Part shown: in pieces, positions 40,117-49,091 of the stretch | How the letters are laid out: every line of letters begins with the position of its first letter | Position numbering within the stretch: position 1 is the first letter of the stretch | Source of the DNA: Streptococcus parapneumoniae | GTDB taxonomy: Bacteria > Bacillota > Bacilli > Lactobacillales > Streptococcaceae | Direction: 5' to 3' | Assembly: GCF_037076355.1 (NCBI RefSeq) | Contig: NZ_AP026968.1 | Coordinates: 1,132,501 to 1,196,500 of the forward strand | Length of the DNA: 64,000 nt | Position numbers and translations under genes: made by a program | The notes under the pieces: model-generated | What the model was told of the DNA's origin: nothing | The model's input: the letters and a program-made list of their open reading frames with translations, nothing else | The model's database searches: none

Positions 40117-40713
40117 ATGAATGAAGAACGCAAAGTTTTAGGTATTTTGGCTATTATTTTCGGAGCAATCGCTCTATTTGGGTCTTGGATGCCTATTATT
40201 AACAATCTATCTTTTGTTATTGCTATCTTAGCGCTTATATTAGGCTTGATAGGTCTAGCTATCAACAGAAAAAGGCCAAAAATGTTGGCTATCATTGGTA
40301 CAGTCTTAGCAGTCGTATCAATGGTTATTGTTATCGCTACGCAATTGATGTATGCCCGTGCTTTGAATAACGTTGCTAAAAACGTTGAAGAAACTGTCAG
40401 CTCAGTAAGTTCTTCTATCGAATCATCACAAAAAGAAGAGGATGCTAAATTTAACTGGACAAAAGAACAGTTTGATGCTCTTCAGATGGGTGACATCACG
40501 AATTATGGAGCTGGTGGAACTAACTACGATGATATTGTTAGCGTTCATGGAGAACCAAATAGCATAAACACTACTACTGTTAATGATCATGAAAGCAGAA
40601 CAATTTCATATTCTTCAGCAGGGACAAAACTCCGAAGTATTACTTTGACATTTAGCAAACAAGAAAATGGTGCTTACTTATTGACTGCTAAAGTCGGCAT
40701 TGGATTGGAATAA
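40117..40713 (+). CDS. Membrane protein with extracellular domain (lysogenic conversion candidate)
   Basis: 198 residues. Three hydrophobic segments lie at about residues 7-27, 31-49 and 55-75 (DUF4190-like), followed by a Ser-rich linker and a folded domain, FNWTKEQFDALQMGDITNYG then VSVHGEPNSINTTTVND, of the type seen in DUF3862-like surface proteins. The place next to the integrase is typical for superinfection-exclusion or cargo genes; that role is inference. GAGAGAGG precedes the start. Confidence 0.75.
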   Translation: MNEERKVLGILAIIFGAIALFGSWMPIINNLSFVIAILALILGLIGLAINRKRPKMLAIIGTVLAVVSMVIVIATQLMYARALNNVAKNVEETVSSVSSSIESSQKEEDAKFNWTKEQFDALQMGDITNYGAGGTNYDDIVSVHGEPNSINTTTVNDHESRTISYSSAGTKLRSITLTFSKQENGAYLLTAKVGIGLE

Positions 40714-40733
40714 ATTTATTTTCATGATATAAT
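40705..40733 (+). promoter_or_regulatory. Promoter of small RNA 3
   Basis: TTGGAA (40705), 17-base spacer and an extended -10 TGATATAAT (40725-40733). It overlaps the end of the membrane protein gene. Confidence 0.65.
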
Positions 40734-40739
40734 TAAGTT

Positions 40740-40820
40740 ACTTAGAGGCAAGCCCTCATAATTTTAGACTTTGAGCCTTTGCGCTCCAGGGGAAGTAACT
40801 TAACTGTTACTTCCCTTTTT
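40740..40820 (+). ncRNA. Small structured RNA 3 upstream of the integrase
   Basis: About 80 bases with three stems: GAGG/CCTC (40745-40757), GAGC/GCTC (40773-40786) and a ten-pair terminator, GGGAAGTAAC/GTTACTTCCC plus TTTTT (40790-40820). No ORF with a ribosome binding site lies in it. It may be a regulatory RNA or a transcription barrier in front of int. Confidence 0.6.
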
Positions 40821-40830
40821 AAAAACTAAA

Positions 40831-40914
40831 AATCCCCACGCTCTCCGACGGCCATCTTTGAGTGTGAGGATATCCTGTATAGTAAACGGCATTAAAAAGC
40901 CTGCTTTACTATAC
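40831..40914 (+). promoter_or_regulatory. Two large hairpins upstream of the integrase
   Basis: CACGCTC/GAGTGTG with ATCC/GGAT outer pairs (about 40831-40872), then GTATAGTAAA/TTTACTATAC (about 40877-40914), ending 30 bases before the integrase start. They may terminate transcripts or bind recombination factors. Function unknown. Confidence 0.45.
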
Positions 40915-40944
40915 CTATTTTATCAAGAAATGAGGTGAAAATCA

Positions 40945-42087
40945 ATGTGGGTAGAACAACATAAAAGCGGAAAAGTAAATTTTTTTGAGAGATATAAAAA
41001 TCCTTACACCGAAAAATGGTCTAGAGTTTCAGTTCTCATGGAAAAAGATACTCCTCGCATCAGAAAAGAAGCTCAGAAACAACTTGAAATAAAGATAGCA
41101 AATATTCTGAGTGAACTAGAAAGCTCAGAAATGCTTTTTACGGAACTTTTCGACCAGTGGTGGTCATTCTATAAACAAGAGATTAAACGTTCTTCTATCG
41201 CTTCATTAAGCGGAAATATCAAAGAGATAAAAGATGACTTCGGAATTGGTATCAAAGTTTCTAAAATTGATCCAAAATATGTTCAATCATACCTAGATAA
41301 ACTCGATTGCTCAAGGAATAAAAAAGAGCGAAATAAGTCCATGCTAAATCTTGCTTTTGATTATGCAATAGACCTTGGCATTATTAAGGATAATCCAGCT
41401 AGGAGAGCTAAGCTTCCAAGAGTTCAAAAGACATTAGAAGATTGGAAAAAGGTAGGACAGAAATATCTTGAAGAAGATGAAATCAAACTACTGCTTAAAG
41501 AGTTGTATCGTAGGCCAAGCACCTATCGAATCGGACTACTCTCTGAATTCATGAGCCTGAATGGTTGTCGTATTGGAGAAGCTGTGGGGATAGAGCCTCA
41601 TAATGTTGATTATGAATCTAACACCCTGCAGCTTCACGGAACCTACGACCACACGAATGGATATCAAAAAGGTGAAAAAACTTCACCAAAAACACTAGCA
41701 TCCTATCGTGAAACCGTCATGACCACCCGTGAAAAAGAGATATTAGAAGAGATGGAGTTCATGAATGAACTGGAGAAGAATACCAATCCTCGCTATAAAG
41801 ATATGGGCTTCATTTTCACCACAAAAAATGGAGTTCCTTTGCAAACAAACTCTTTTAATCTAGCTCTAAAGAAAGCTAATGAAAGACTTGAAACACCAAT
41901 CCAGAAAAACCTTACTAGCCACATATTCCGTCACACGCTGGTAAGTCGACTTGCTGAAAACAATGTACCTCTTAAAGCTATTATGGATCGTGTGGGGCAC
42001 TCCGATGCAAAAACAACCACTCAAATATATACTCACATCACAAAACAAATGAAATCAACGGTAGCAGATGTCATGGAAAAGTATTAG
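40945..42087 (+). CDS. int: Tyrosine integrase
   Basis: 380 residues with an N-terminal arm-binding and SAM-like region, then a catalytic domain with Arg in LNGCRIGEAVGI, the HxxR box HIFRHTLVSRLAE and the tyrosine in TTQIYTHITK. It inserts phage DNA at the hlpA 3' flank. GAGGTG lies upstream of the start. It is the last phage gene before the core chromosome. Confidence 0.95.
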   Translation: MWVEQHKSGKVNFFERYKNPYTEKWSRVSVLMEKDTPRIRKEAQKQLEIKIANILSELESSEMLFTELFDQWWSFYKQEIKRSSIASLSGNIKEIKDDFGIGIKVSKIDPKYVQSYLDKLDCSRNKKERNKSMLNLAFDYAIDLGIIKDNPARRAKLPRVQKTLEDWKKVGQKYLEEDEIKLLLKELYRRPSTYRIGLLSEFMSLNGCRIGEAVGIEPHNVDYESNTLQLHGTYDHTNGYQKGEKTSPKTLASYRETVMTTREKEILEEMEFMNELEKNTNPRYKDMGFIFTTKNGVPLQTNSFNLALKKANERLETPIQKNLTSHIFRHTLVSRLAENNVPLKAIMDRVGHSDAKTTTQIYTHITKQMKSTVADVMEKY

Positions 42088-42090
42088 TCT

Positions 42091-42112
42091 ATGCCCCAAA
42101 AATGCCCCAAAA
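42091..42112 (+). repeat. Tandem 11-bp repeat next to the integrase
   Basis: ATGCCCCAAAA occurs twice in tandem directly after the integrase stop. Such short direct repeats near attP are often integrase arm-binding sites. The exact attR core cannot be fixed without the left junction. Confidence 0.5.
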
Positions 42113-42119
42113 GCAAAAG

Positions 42120-42165
42120 AAAAGCCTGTCACACAAGCTCAAGTGCTTGATATGACAGGCTTTTT
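42120..42165. terminator. Bidirectional terminator between int and hlpA
   Basis: AAAGCCTGTCA/TGACAGGCTTT with a 21-base loop and T runs on both sides. It serves the convergent int and hlpA genes. Confidence 0.85.
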
Positions 42166-42174
42166 GAACGCCAA

Positions 42175-42450
42175 TTATTTAACAGCGTCTTTAAGAGCTT
42201 TACCAGCTTTGAATGCTGGAACTTTAGAAGCTGCAATTGTCATTTCTTTACCAGTTTGTGGGTTGCGACCTTTACGTTCTGCACGCTCACGAACTTCAAA
42301 GTTACCAAAACCGATCAATTGAACTTTTTCACCAGCTGCAAGATAGTCAGCTACCGCTGCAAATACAGCTTCAACTGCTGCTGCTGAGTCTTTCTTAGTC
42401 AATTCTGTAGCTTCTGCTACTTTAGCGATCAAATCTTGTTTGTTTGCCAT
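42175..42450 (-). CDS. hlpA: DNA-binding protein HU
   Basis: This 91-residue histone-like protein is typical: [20 protein letters not shown], the [20 protein letters not shown] beta-arm region, and the end [13 protein letters not shown] bends DNA and is essential in streptococci. GGAGG precedes the ATG. The prophage sits at its 3' side and leaves the coding region and terminator intact. Confidence 0.98.
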   Translation of the reverse strand: MANKQDLIAKVAEATELTKKDSAAAVEAVFAAVADYLAAGEKVQLIGFGNFEVRERAERKGRNPQTGKEMTIAASKVPAFKAGKALKDAVK

Positions 42451-42490
42451 GTTAACGATTCCTCCAAATAATTTCTAATTAACAAATATA

Positions 42491-42519
42491 ATCATATCCT
42501 AAAATCCCTTTTAGGTCAA
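42491..42519 (-). promoter_or_regulatory. hlpA promoter
   Basis: Minus TTGACC (42514-42519), 17-base spacer and TATGAT (42491-42496). Confidence 0.8.
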
Positions 42520-42556
42520 GTTAAAAACGCTATTTCTTCCCATTTTCTTTATTTTT

Positions 42557-43396
42557 TTAGGAGTGGTAACGTACCAAAATAGCCCAAGCATTCTCACCTG
42601 TGTGCGTTTGAATAATGGAACCCGTTTCCAAAACAGAAATTGGCTTTTCAACATAAGCTTGTAAGCTTTCTTTCATCTCTTTTGCCCAATCATCACTACC
42701 AGAATATGAAATTCCAATCTCTGCTACAGAACGTTCAGAAAGCGATGTTATCAACTCATCTAACCATTTTTTAAAAGTTTTAGCTCCACGACCTTTAACC
42801 ATTGGCTGCAATTCATGGTCTTTCATTTGCATGACAACACGGATATTGAGAAGGGAGCTCAACAATCCAGTTACACGGCCAATTCGTCCACCTTTGACAA
42901 GATTTTCCAAAGTTGAAACGCCAATATAAAGTTCTGTGTTGTTTTTAACCTCTTCTACATGAGATAAAATTGTCTCCATATCTTTGCCTTCTTGTGCTAA
43001 TTTAGCAGCTTCGACAACTTGGAATTTCAAGGCTTGGTCAGTGAAGGAACTATCAACAACAGTCACATCTGCAGTAGATAAACTAGCACCCTGGCGTGCT
43101 GCTTCTACAGTCCCTGAAAGAGCATGGGACATATGAATAGCAAGAATCTGGCTACCATCCTTGCATAGGTCTTCAAACACTTCAGCAAAGACACCTACAG
43201 GCGGTTGACTTGTTTTCGGAAGATTCTTAGCTTCTTGCATCAACTGAAGAAATTTACCTTCTTCTTTCAAATCAGCATCAGAATAAACAACATTATCAAT
43301 CATTACAGATAATGGAACAATTGTAATATCTAATTGCTTTACTAGTTCTGGTTCAATAGTAACAGATGAATCGGTTACAATCTTAATTTTTGTCAT
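42557..43396 (-). CDS. DegV-family fatty-acid-binding protein
   Basis: The 279-residue protein starts [35 protein letters not shown] and the [17 protein letters not shown] motif are typical of DegV proteins, which bind fatty acids; FakB members present them to the kinase FakA for phospholipid synthesis. Which FakB subtype it is cannot be told by eye. The gene lies upstream of hlpA in the same orientation with a 106-base gap. Confidence 0.93.
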   Translation of the reverse strand: MTKIKIVTDSSVTIEPELVKQLDITIVPLSVMIDNVVYSDADLKEEGKFLQLMQEAKNLPKTSQPPVGVFAEVFEDLCKDGSQILAIHMSHALSGTVEAARQGASLSTADVTVVDSSFTDQALKFQVVEAAKLAQEGKDMETILSHVEEVKNNTELYIGVSTLENLVKGGRIGRVTGLLSSLLNIRVVMQMKDHELQPMVKGRGAKTFKKWLDELITSLSERSVAEIGISYSGSDDWAKEMKESLQAYVEKPISVLETGSIIQTHTGENAWAILVRYHS

Positions 43397-43503
43397 AGTA
43401 TCAATCTTTCTATTTTAGGATTCAGATTGGTTTTCTTACTTCTAATTATATCAAAAAAAGATTAAAAATCCTAATGGAGTCACTCAAATTTTCCTTAAAA
43501 ATT

Positions 43504-43512
43504 TGATATAAT
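43504..43512 (+). promoter_or_regulatory. Promoter of the YitT-family gene
   Basis: Extended -10 TGATATAAT, 26 bases before the start codon; the -35 region is weak. Confidence 0.6.
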
Positions 43513-43537
43513 CTACTTATAAGAAAAGAGGTGTCCT

Positions 43538-44386
43538 ATGATTAAAAAAATTTACCCCATTTTAACCATTTTATTAGGAGCTGCTATTTATGCTTTTGGT
43601 CTAACTTATTTTGTAGTTCCTCATCATCTCTTTGAAGGAGGGGCGACAGGCATTACCCTTATCACCTTTTATCTTTTTAAAATCCCTGTTTCGCTCATGA
43701 ACTTGCTGATTAACATTCCCCTTTTCATCCTAGCTTGGAAAATATTTGGAGCAAAATCCCTCTACTCTAGTTTACTAGGAACCTTAGCCTTATCCGCCTG
43801 GTTGGCCTTTTTTGAACGTATTCCCCTTCATATTGATCTTCAAGGTGATTTACTAATCACTGCCCTTATAGCGGGAATTCTATTGGGAATCGGTCTTGGA
43901 ATTATCTTTAATGCTGGAGGTACAACTGGTGGTACTGATATTCTAGCTCGTATTCTCAATAAATACACCCATATATCCATGGGGAAACTGCTCTTTATCT
44001 TAGATTTTTGTATTCTCATGCTCATTCTCCTTATCTTCAAGGATTTGAGATTGGTTTCCTACACGCTCTTATTTGATTTTATCGTTTCTCGTGTCATTGA
44101 TTTGATTGGCGAAGGTGGCTACGCAGGTAAAGGCTTTATGATTATCACAAAACGTCCTGACCAACTTGCTAAGGCGATCAATGATGACCTAGGAAGAGGT
44201 GTTACTTTCATCTCAGGTCAAGGCTACTATAGTCAAAAAGATTTGAAGATTATCTACTGTATTGTCGGTAGAAATGAGATTGTGAAAATGAAGGAAATGA
44301 TTCATCGAATCGATCCTCAAGCCTTTATAACCATTACAGAAGCCCATGAAATCCTTGGAGAAGGATTTACCTTTGAAAAAGAATAA
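43538..44386 (+). CDS. YitT-family membrane protein
   Basis: The 282-residue protein has five or six membrane spans in the first 175 residues (DUF161-type, with NAGGTTGGTDILARILN) and a cytoplasmic DUF2179 C-terminus (ARGVTFISGQGYYSQ-like). These proteins are widespread in Firmicutes; transport of an unknown solute is suspected. AAGAGG is upstream. Confidence 0.92.
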   Translation: MIKKIYPILTILLGAAIYAFGLTYFVVPHHLFEGGATGITLITFYLFKIPVSLMNLLINIPLFILAWKIFGAKSLYSSLLGTLALSAWLAFFERIPLHIDLQGDLLITALIAGILLGIGLGIIFNAGGTTGGTDILARILNKYTHISMGKLLFILDFCILMLILLIFKDLRLVSYTLLFDFIVSRVIDLIGEGGYAGKGFMIITKRPDQLAKAINDDLGRGVTFISGQGYYSQKDLKIIYCIVGRNEIVKMKEMIHRIDPQAFITITEAHEILGEGFTFEKE

Positions 44387-44387
44387 A

Positions 44388-44458
44388 AAGAGGTAATGTC
44401 GTGACCTCAAAAGTTAGACTTATTCATCTATCTTTTGGGTTACAAACAACCTCTTTTT
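44388..44458. terminator. Long hairpin terminator after the YitT gene
   Basis: Outer stem AAAAGAGGT/ACCTCTTTT and an inner near-stem around TGACCTCAAAAG/CTTTTGGGTTA. T runs on both sides allow it to serve the convergent ribF gene as well. Confidence 0.7.
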
Positions 44459-44473
44459 TAATTACTCAAACTC

Positions 44474-45391
44474 TTATGACCAATTCCGAGCTACTTCTTC
44501 ATCAGCCTTTAACTGATCTACTAATTGGTCAACTGAGTCAAATTTAGTCATATCTCGAATGCAATCAAGCCAATAAACCATGACGGTTTCCCCATAAATA
44601 TCTTGATTAAAATCAAAAATATTGACTTCAAAACGTGCTTCTTCTCCATCAAAGGTCACATTTTTCCCGACACTAGCCATAGCACGATACTTCTGTCTTT
44701 GAATCTCAACATCAACGACATAAACGCCATCTGCTGGCATATAAGTACGGTCTAAAAGCACTAAATTAGCTGTTGGATAACCAATCGTACGACCACGAGC
44801 ATTACCATGAACCACCATACCTCTGGATGGAAGCGGTGCCCCCAAAAGTTCTCCTGCTTCTTTCACATTTCCATCTAAAATAGCTTGACGGATACGAGTT
44901 GAACTAATCTTTCCTTTCTCATCTTCTACAGGTGGAACAATGATAACTTCTCCATCAAAGTAATCCTTTAAATCTTCTGCTGTTTTTTTGTCAGAACCAA
45001 ATGTATAATCAAAACCTGCAACAATAATTTTGGCATTCATAGCCTTGATATAAGTTGCAAAAAATTCTTCTGCCGTGAGACTAGCGAATTGACTACTAAA
45101 ATCAAGGAGATATAATTCCTCTACACCTTCACGCTTTAATTTTCTTTCACGTTCAGCAGGATTTAAAATATGTAAAAACAAATCTGGATGATAAGGCTCT
45201 AAAGCAATCTTTGGTGATTCATTAAAGGTCATAACCACGATAGGCAATAAATCCTTTCTCGCAGCCTTATTGGCAACACGAAATAATTCTTGATGCCCCT
45301 TATGTATGCCATCAAAATAGCCAAGAACAACGACTGAATCAGATGGTGTGCCAATATCTTTTTGGTTTTTTATAGGAATAGTAATAATCAT
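44474..45391 (-). CDS. ribF: Bifunctional riboflavin kinase/FAD synthetase
   Basis: 305 residues. The FAD synthetase half has VVLGYFDGIHKGHQELF near the start and SSTRIRQAILDGNV; the riboflavin kinase half has GRTIGYPTANL and later FEVNIFDFNQDIYG. It makes FMN and FAD. The gene is convergent with the YitT gene. Confidence 0.96.
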   Translation of the reverse strand: MIITIPIKNQKDIGTPSDSVVVLGYFDGIHKGHQELFRVANKAARKDLLPIVVMTFNESPKIALEPYHPDLFLHILNPAERERKLKREGVEELYLLDFSSQFASLTAEEFFATYIKAMNAKIIVAGFDYTFGSDKKTAEDLKDYFDGEVIIVPPVEDEKGKISSTRIRQAILDGNVKEAGELLGAPLPSRGMVVHGNARGRTIGYPTANLVLLDRTYMPADGVYVVDVEIQRQKYRAMASVGKNVTFDGEEARFEVNIFDFNQDIYGETVMVYWLDCIRDMTKFDSVDQLVDQLKADEEVARNWS

Positions 45392-46218
45392 AAACTAATT
45401 ATATCATAGCGATAGCTATTTCTGGAACAGAAAATCTGAAATGTCGTTTTTTTAACCTGAAGTGTACCTGTTTTCAAAAAGCTCTTCACTCTATCGTTGC
45501 TTAACTATGAACTTTGCAATATTCTTCTCAAAAACTTGTAGGCCATCTTCAAAAGTTTGAAAGGAGTGATTAGACTTGTTCAGTAACCATAAAGTGTCAT
45601 ACTATGCTTATGTATGAAAAAGCAATGCAACTAACTCCTGAGAACTTTAAATTACTAATTGGTGCCGAAAAGGTAGAATTTAGAATCGAGGTACACCTAT
45701 GGCTGTAAAATTTACAAAACAAGACAACTTGGGCAAGATGTTTGAAGAGTTTCCTAAACTCCCTGATTTGAAGCAAGTCACTTTCCCTGATGACAAAGAA
45801 AAAAGCCAAAGCAGTAAAGAAAAACTAGATGACTGCTTTCCAACAACTCTCATCTAGTATGCTTCAGACTGGCGCTATTTTTCTCTCCATCTGTTAGCTT
45901 GGATTCTCAGACAGTTTCAGCTAAAGAATATCTTTTCCCTCATCAGAAGGAACGAATCAAGCCATTCAGACAAGTGAAGGGACGACAAGCCAATATTTGA
46001 AACCAGATACCAGTTCTTATAGTCAATTGAAATAAAATCTGAAGAAATCGAGTAGGAAACTCAAATCAATTTTTAACAGTGTTCTATTCCAGATTCAATC
46101 CACTATACATATTAAAAAGTATGGGTATCAAAACAAAAAAATAGGCTCTCCGAAAACTCGGAAAGCCTTATTTAATGCTATTTCTAGCTTCCTCGCCTTT
46201 ACATTTCAAGGCTCAGGA
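45392..46218. other. Degenerate intergenic region, possible IS remnant
   Basis: About 830 bases without an intact gene. Plus-strand fragments include a 34-codon piece at 45604-45708 (MYEKAMQLTPENFKLLIGAE), which resembles the start of IS5/IS1381-type transposases. An overlapping 52-codon piece lies at 45699-45857 (AVKFTKQDNLGKMFEEFPKL). Stops and lack of promoters suggest decay. A hairpin with a T run at 46135-46170 may help terminate the rpmA operon. Confidence 0.5.
46138..46172 (-). terminator. Secondary terminator downstream of rpmA
   Basis: Minus-strand stem GGCTTTCCGA/TCGGAGAGCC with loop GTTT, then TATTTTTTT. Confidence 0.7.
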
Positions 46219-46243
46219 TAAAAAGGTTCACTGAACCTTTTTA
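46219..46243 (-). terminator. rpmA operon terminator
   Basis: The stem AAAAAGGTTCA/TGAACCTTTTT begins right at the rpmA stop codon on the minus strand. Confidence 0.8.
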
Positions 46244-46534
46244 TTTAGCGATTGGGTAAACAGAAACTTGTTTTTTATCGCGTCCTTTACGTTCAAAGCG
46301 TACTACGCCCTCAACTTTAGCGAACAAAGTATCGTCTCCACCACGTCCAACGTTTACACCTGGGTAGATATGTGTACCACGTTGACGGTAAAGGATTGAT
46401 CCACCTGTTACAGTTTGTCCGTCAGCTGCTTTAGCTCCAAGACGTTTTGCTTGTGAATCACGTCCGTTTGATGTAGAACCTCCACCTTTTTTGTGGGCGA
46501 AAAGTTGCAAGTTGTTAAGAGTCATTTTTAACAT
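46241..46534 (-). CDS. rpmA: Ribosomal protein bL27
   Basis: The 97-residue L27 has the Firmicute N-terminal extension, [20 protein letters not shown]. The LQLF-AHKKG site is where the Prp protease removes the extension. The rest is typical L27 ([20 protein letters not shown]). The gene is last in the rplU-prp-rpmA operon, next to its own processing enzyme. Confidence 0.98.
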   Translation of the reverse strand: MLKMTLNNLQLFAHKKGGGSTSNGRDSQAKRLGAKAADGQTVTGGSILYRQRGTHIYPGVNVGRGGDDTLFAKVEGVVRFERKGRDKKQVSVYPIAK

Positions 46535-46550
46535 AATGTTTTCCTCCGTG

Positions 46551-46904
<354 letters not shown>

Positions 46905-46910
46905 TTAAAA

Positions 46911-47225
46911 TTAAGCGTTAATTGCGTTGATGACAACTTTTGTATATGGTTGACGGTGACCTTGTTTACGGTGGCTACCTTTTTTAGGTTTGTACTTGTA
47001 AGTAACAACTTTCTTTTGTTTTCCTTGTTTTTCAACAGTTCCAACTACAGTAGCTCCAGCAACAAGTGGAGTTCCGACAACAGTGTTTTCACCACCAACA
47101 AGAACAACTTCGTTAAAAGTAACTTCTTGACCAGCTTCAACGTTCAATTTTTCAACGTAAACTGCTTGACCAACTTCAACTTTAACTTGTTTTCCGCCAG
47201 TTTTGATAATTGCGTATGTGCTCAT
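46911..47225 (-). CDS. rplU: Ribosomal protein bL21
   Basis: The 104-residue protein starts [20 protein letters not shown] and ends [20 protein letters not shown]. The start at 47225 is chosen because of AGGAGGTGC upstream and the family N-terminus; the in-frame extension covers the leader RNA. Confidence 0.98.
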
Positions 47226-47366
47226 TATGCACCTCCTATGATTTTTATGGGTTTCCCCGATTTTTTGTGAAGACTCGCCTAGCATCGTGGGACGAACCAC
47301 TTAAACTTGAATAATCAAGCAACGATGTTCGTGCGGTTGCACAGGAACGTGCATAGTCAACTCTCT
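47226..47366 (-). promoter_or_regulatory. L21 leader RNA
   Basis: About 140 bases between the promoter and rplU contain paired segments (CGTTCCTGTGCAACCGCACGAAC and a later GGTTCGTCCCACGATGCTAGGC, both structured). The place matches the ribosomal L21 leader family of Firmicutes, which allows L21 to control its operon. The assignment rests on position and secondary structure. Confidence 0.65.
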
Positions 47367-47367
47367 A

Positions 47368-47396
47368 AGTATAGCATATCTCCTATTTTCTTACAA
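47368..47396 (-). promoter_or_regulatory. rplU-prp-rpmA promoter
   Basis: Minus TTGTAA (47391-47396), 17-base spacer and TATACT (47368-47373). Confidence 0.8.
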
Positions 47397-47406
47397 GTAA
47401 TAACAC

Positions 47407-48099
47407 CTAAAATGAAGCTTTTTCTTTTACTTTTTTCCGCCACGAGGCAAAAAGCATACTGAGATAAAAAATGCTCATCATAATAGGAACACCAAGAATG
47501 GTCTTTTCATGATAGAAAATCGTCAAATAAGCTGAAAAGACAACACCAAGGACAAAACTACTAAGCAGGCTAACAAATATGAACCCTTCACGCAAAAAAG
47601 GTGTGTGCTTGGTTCGGAAATAATCCCCAAAAGCTAGCATGGTTCGTTTGATATTCCCTGTCATAAAAGCGTTATTGTAGGCAATACCCGATACTTCTCC
47701 AAAAGCAGTTGTCACCAGTCCCATACAGAAGGCCAAGGGCGGCACTAGATAGATATTATCTACAGTCTGCGGAACAAAACCAATAATGATTGATAGGATT
47801 GCCAAAGGAATCAGTGACAGAATTGGCTTTTTTACAATTCTCAATTTTTCCTTATAAATGGTTAGTAAAAAAACTCCCAGCATAAACGCTATTAAGGTTA
47901 AAAGCTTATCCCTAACATCCGAAACATTATTCTGTATTAGCTCTACCGAAAGAAAGACAACATTTCCAGTTTGTCCAGCTACAAGGGTATTCCCACGAAC
48001 AATAAAAGTGTAAGCATCCACATATCCAGCACAAAACGTCAAAAAAAGTGCTAACCTTTTAGACTGACGTGATATTTTTCTTATAGGTAATAACCTCAT
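47407..48099 (-). CDS. YoaK-type DUF1275 membrane protein
   Basis: The 230-residue protein has about six membrane spans and the family motif FCAGYVDAYTFIVRGNTLVAGQTGNVV near the start, later AFCMGLVTTAFGEVSGIAYN. The solute is unknown. The start at 48099 has GGGAGG upstream; two earlier in-frame ATGs are possible. Confidence 0.9.
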   Translation of the reverse strand: MRLLPIRKISRQSKRLALFLTFCAGYVDAYTFIVRGNTLVAGQTGNVVFLSVELIQNNVSDVRDKLLTLIAFMLGVFLLTIYKEKLRIVKKPILSLIPLAILSIIIGFVPQTVDNIYLVPPLAFCMGLVTTAFGEVSGIAYNNAFMTGNIKRTMLAFGDYFRTKHTPFLREGFIFVSLLSSFVLGVVFSAYLTIFYHEKTILGVPIMMSIFYLSMLFASWRKKVKEKASF

Positions 48100-48168
48100 T
48101 TTCCCTCCCATTGTATTTTCTCTTAGAATATTGTACCATTTTCTTTCTAAAAAATCGTAGGCTACCAT

Positions 48169-48509
48169 TTAGATTTTACTATTAGCATAAAAATAATAAA
48201 CAACTATTTTTCCAAAAATAGATAGAGGTAACATATTGGTAAACAAAGCATACGAACCTTTAGTAAAATCATTTCCATGAAACTAGAATAGAGCCCCTCT
48301 TAGCAAAAATCATTATTTTAATTTATTTCTAATTACTCCTTGACATAAATAACTCTTACCAATAAAAGACTATGTCTTAAAAAAATGATATAATAAAATC
48401 AATACTTGGGCTTGATGGCTATGCTACTAAGAACAATTAGGATAGAAAATCAGGCACTTGTTAACAACAAGGATTATCCCCTTGAGATGAAAGGAACTTT
48501 AGAAATCTT
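48169..48509. other. Intergenic region with the ybaB promoter
   Basis: An extended -10, TGATATAAT, lies near 48386-48394, with a leader of about 115 bases before ybaB. No gene is seen. The leader contains a few short inverted repeats without a clear known motif. Confidence 0.5.
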
Positions 48510-48809
48510 ATGATGAACATGCAAAACATGATGCGCCAAGCACAAAAACTTCAAAAACAAATGGAACAAAGTCAAGCTGAACTTGCAGCTATGCAATTTG
48601 TTGGCAAATCTGCTCAAGACCTTGTCCAAGCGACCTTAACTGGAGATAAGAAAGTTGTCAGCATTGACTTTAATCCAGCTGTCGTTGACCCAGAGGACCT
48701 TGAAACTCTTTCTGATATGACCGTTCAAGCCATCAACTCTGCTCTTGAACAAATCGATGAAACTACCAAGAAAAAACTGGGTGCTTTCGCTGGGAAATTG
48801 CCATTCTAA
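48510..48809 (+). CDS. YbaB/EbfC nucleoid-associated protein
   Basis: The 99-residue protein has the family pattern [20 protein letters not shown] and the end [14 protein letters not shown]. It binds DNA as a dimer and is found near recombination genes in other bacteria. The start could be either of two adjacent ATG codons; AAAGGA lies rather far upstream. Confidence 0.95.
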
Positions 48810-48876
48810 AAACAAGGACCTAGAACAATACTTGTCGATAACAAAGGCTAAGAAAGGTGCAAAAATTATAAAAAAC

Positions 48877-48918
48877 GCATAATAGCAGGTGTCAAAAACA
48901 CTCAATATTATGCGTTTT
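48877..48918. terminator. Terminator after ybaB
   Basis: AAAACGCATAATA/TATTATGCGTTTT forms a 13-pair stem with a long loop; T runs occur on the plus side. Confidence 0.75.
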
Positions 48919-48951
48919 CTAATGAAAAAATTCTCTTTTCATACTCATTTA

Positions 48952-49057
48952 ATACTCTTCAAAAATCAAATTCAAACCATATCAGCGTCGGCTTGTCGTA
49001 CTCAAGTACTGCCTGCGCCTATCTTTCTAGTTTGCTCTTTGATTTTTATTGAGTATA
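48952..49057. repeat. BOX element (A-C type, degenerate)
   Basis: It starts TACTCTTCAAAAATCAAATT and ends TAGTTTGCTCTTTGATTTTT then ATTGAGTAT, which match the conserved boxA and boxC ends of the pneumococcal BOX repeat. The centre is diverged. It supports the Mitis-group origin. Confidence 0.85.
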
Positions 49058-49084
49058 AAAAGCCTCTTCCCAAGGGAAAGAGGA
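49058..49084 (-). terminator. pta operon terminator
   Basis: Minus-strand stem CCTCTTTCCC/GGGAAGAGG followed by CTTTTTA. Confidence 0.8.
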
Positions 49085-49091
49085 CTAAATC

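Larger units (their letters stand above)
1..42112. mobile_element. Prophage 1, contractile-tailed (PBSX/EJ-1-like), left end outside window
   Basis: The segment runs from a lysis amidase at the window edge to a tyrosine integrase that stops 87 bases before the hlpA stop codon. It contains a full head module, tail sheath and tube, LysM tail protein, gp25-like and J-like baseplate genes, which defines a myovirus. Nearly all lytic genes point left and the lysogeny genes point right. The right attachment site should lie between the integrase stop (42087) and the hlpA terminator (about 42120). The left junction is not visible. Confidence 0.95.

Noticed and set aside
40735..40815. Possible antiterminator pairing AAGTTACTT (40735-40743) with AAGTAACTT, competing with the terminator
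   Set aside because: Most of the first segment lies before the predicted transcription start near 40740, so it would not be in the RNA.
42068..42322. Rightward ORF overlapping int end and hlpA
   Set aside because: It is antisense to hlpA and crosses a terminator; a shadow frame.
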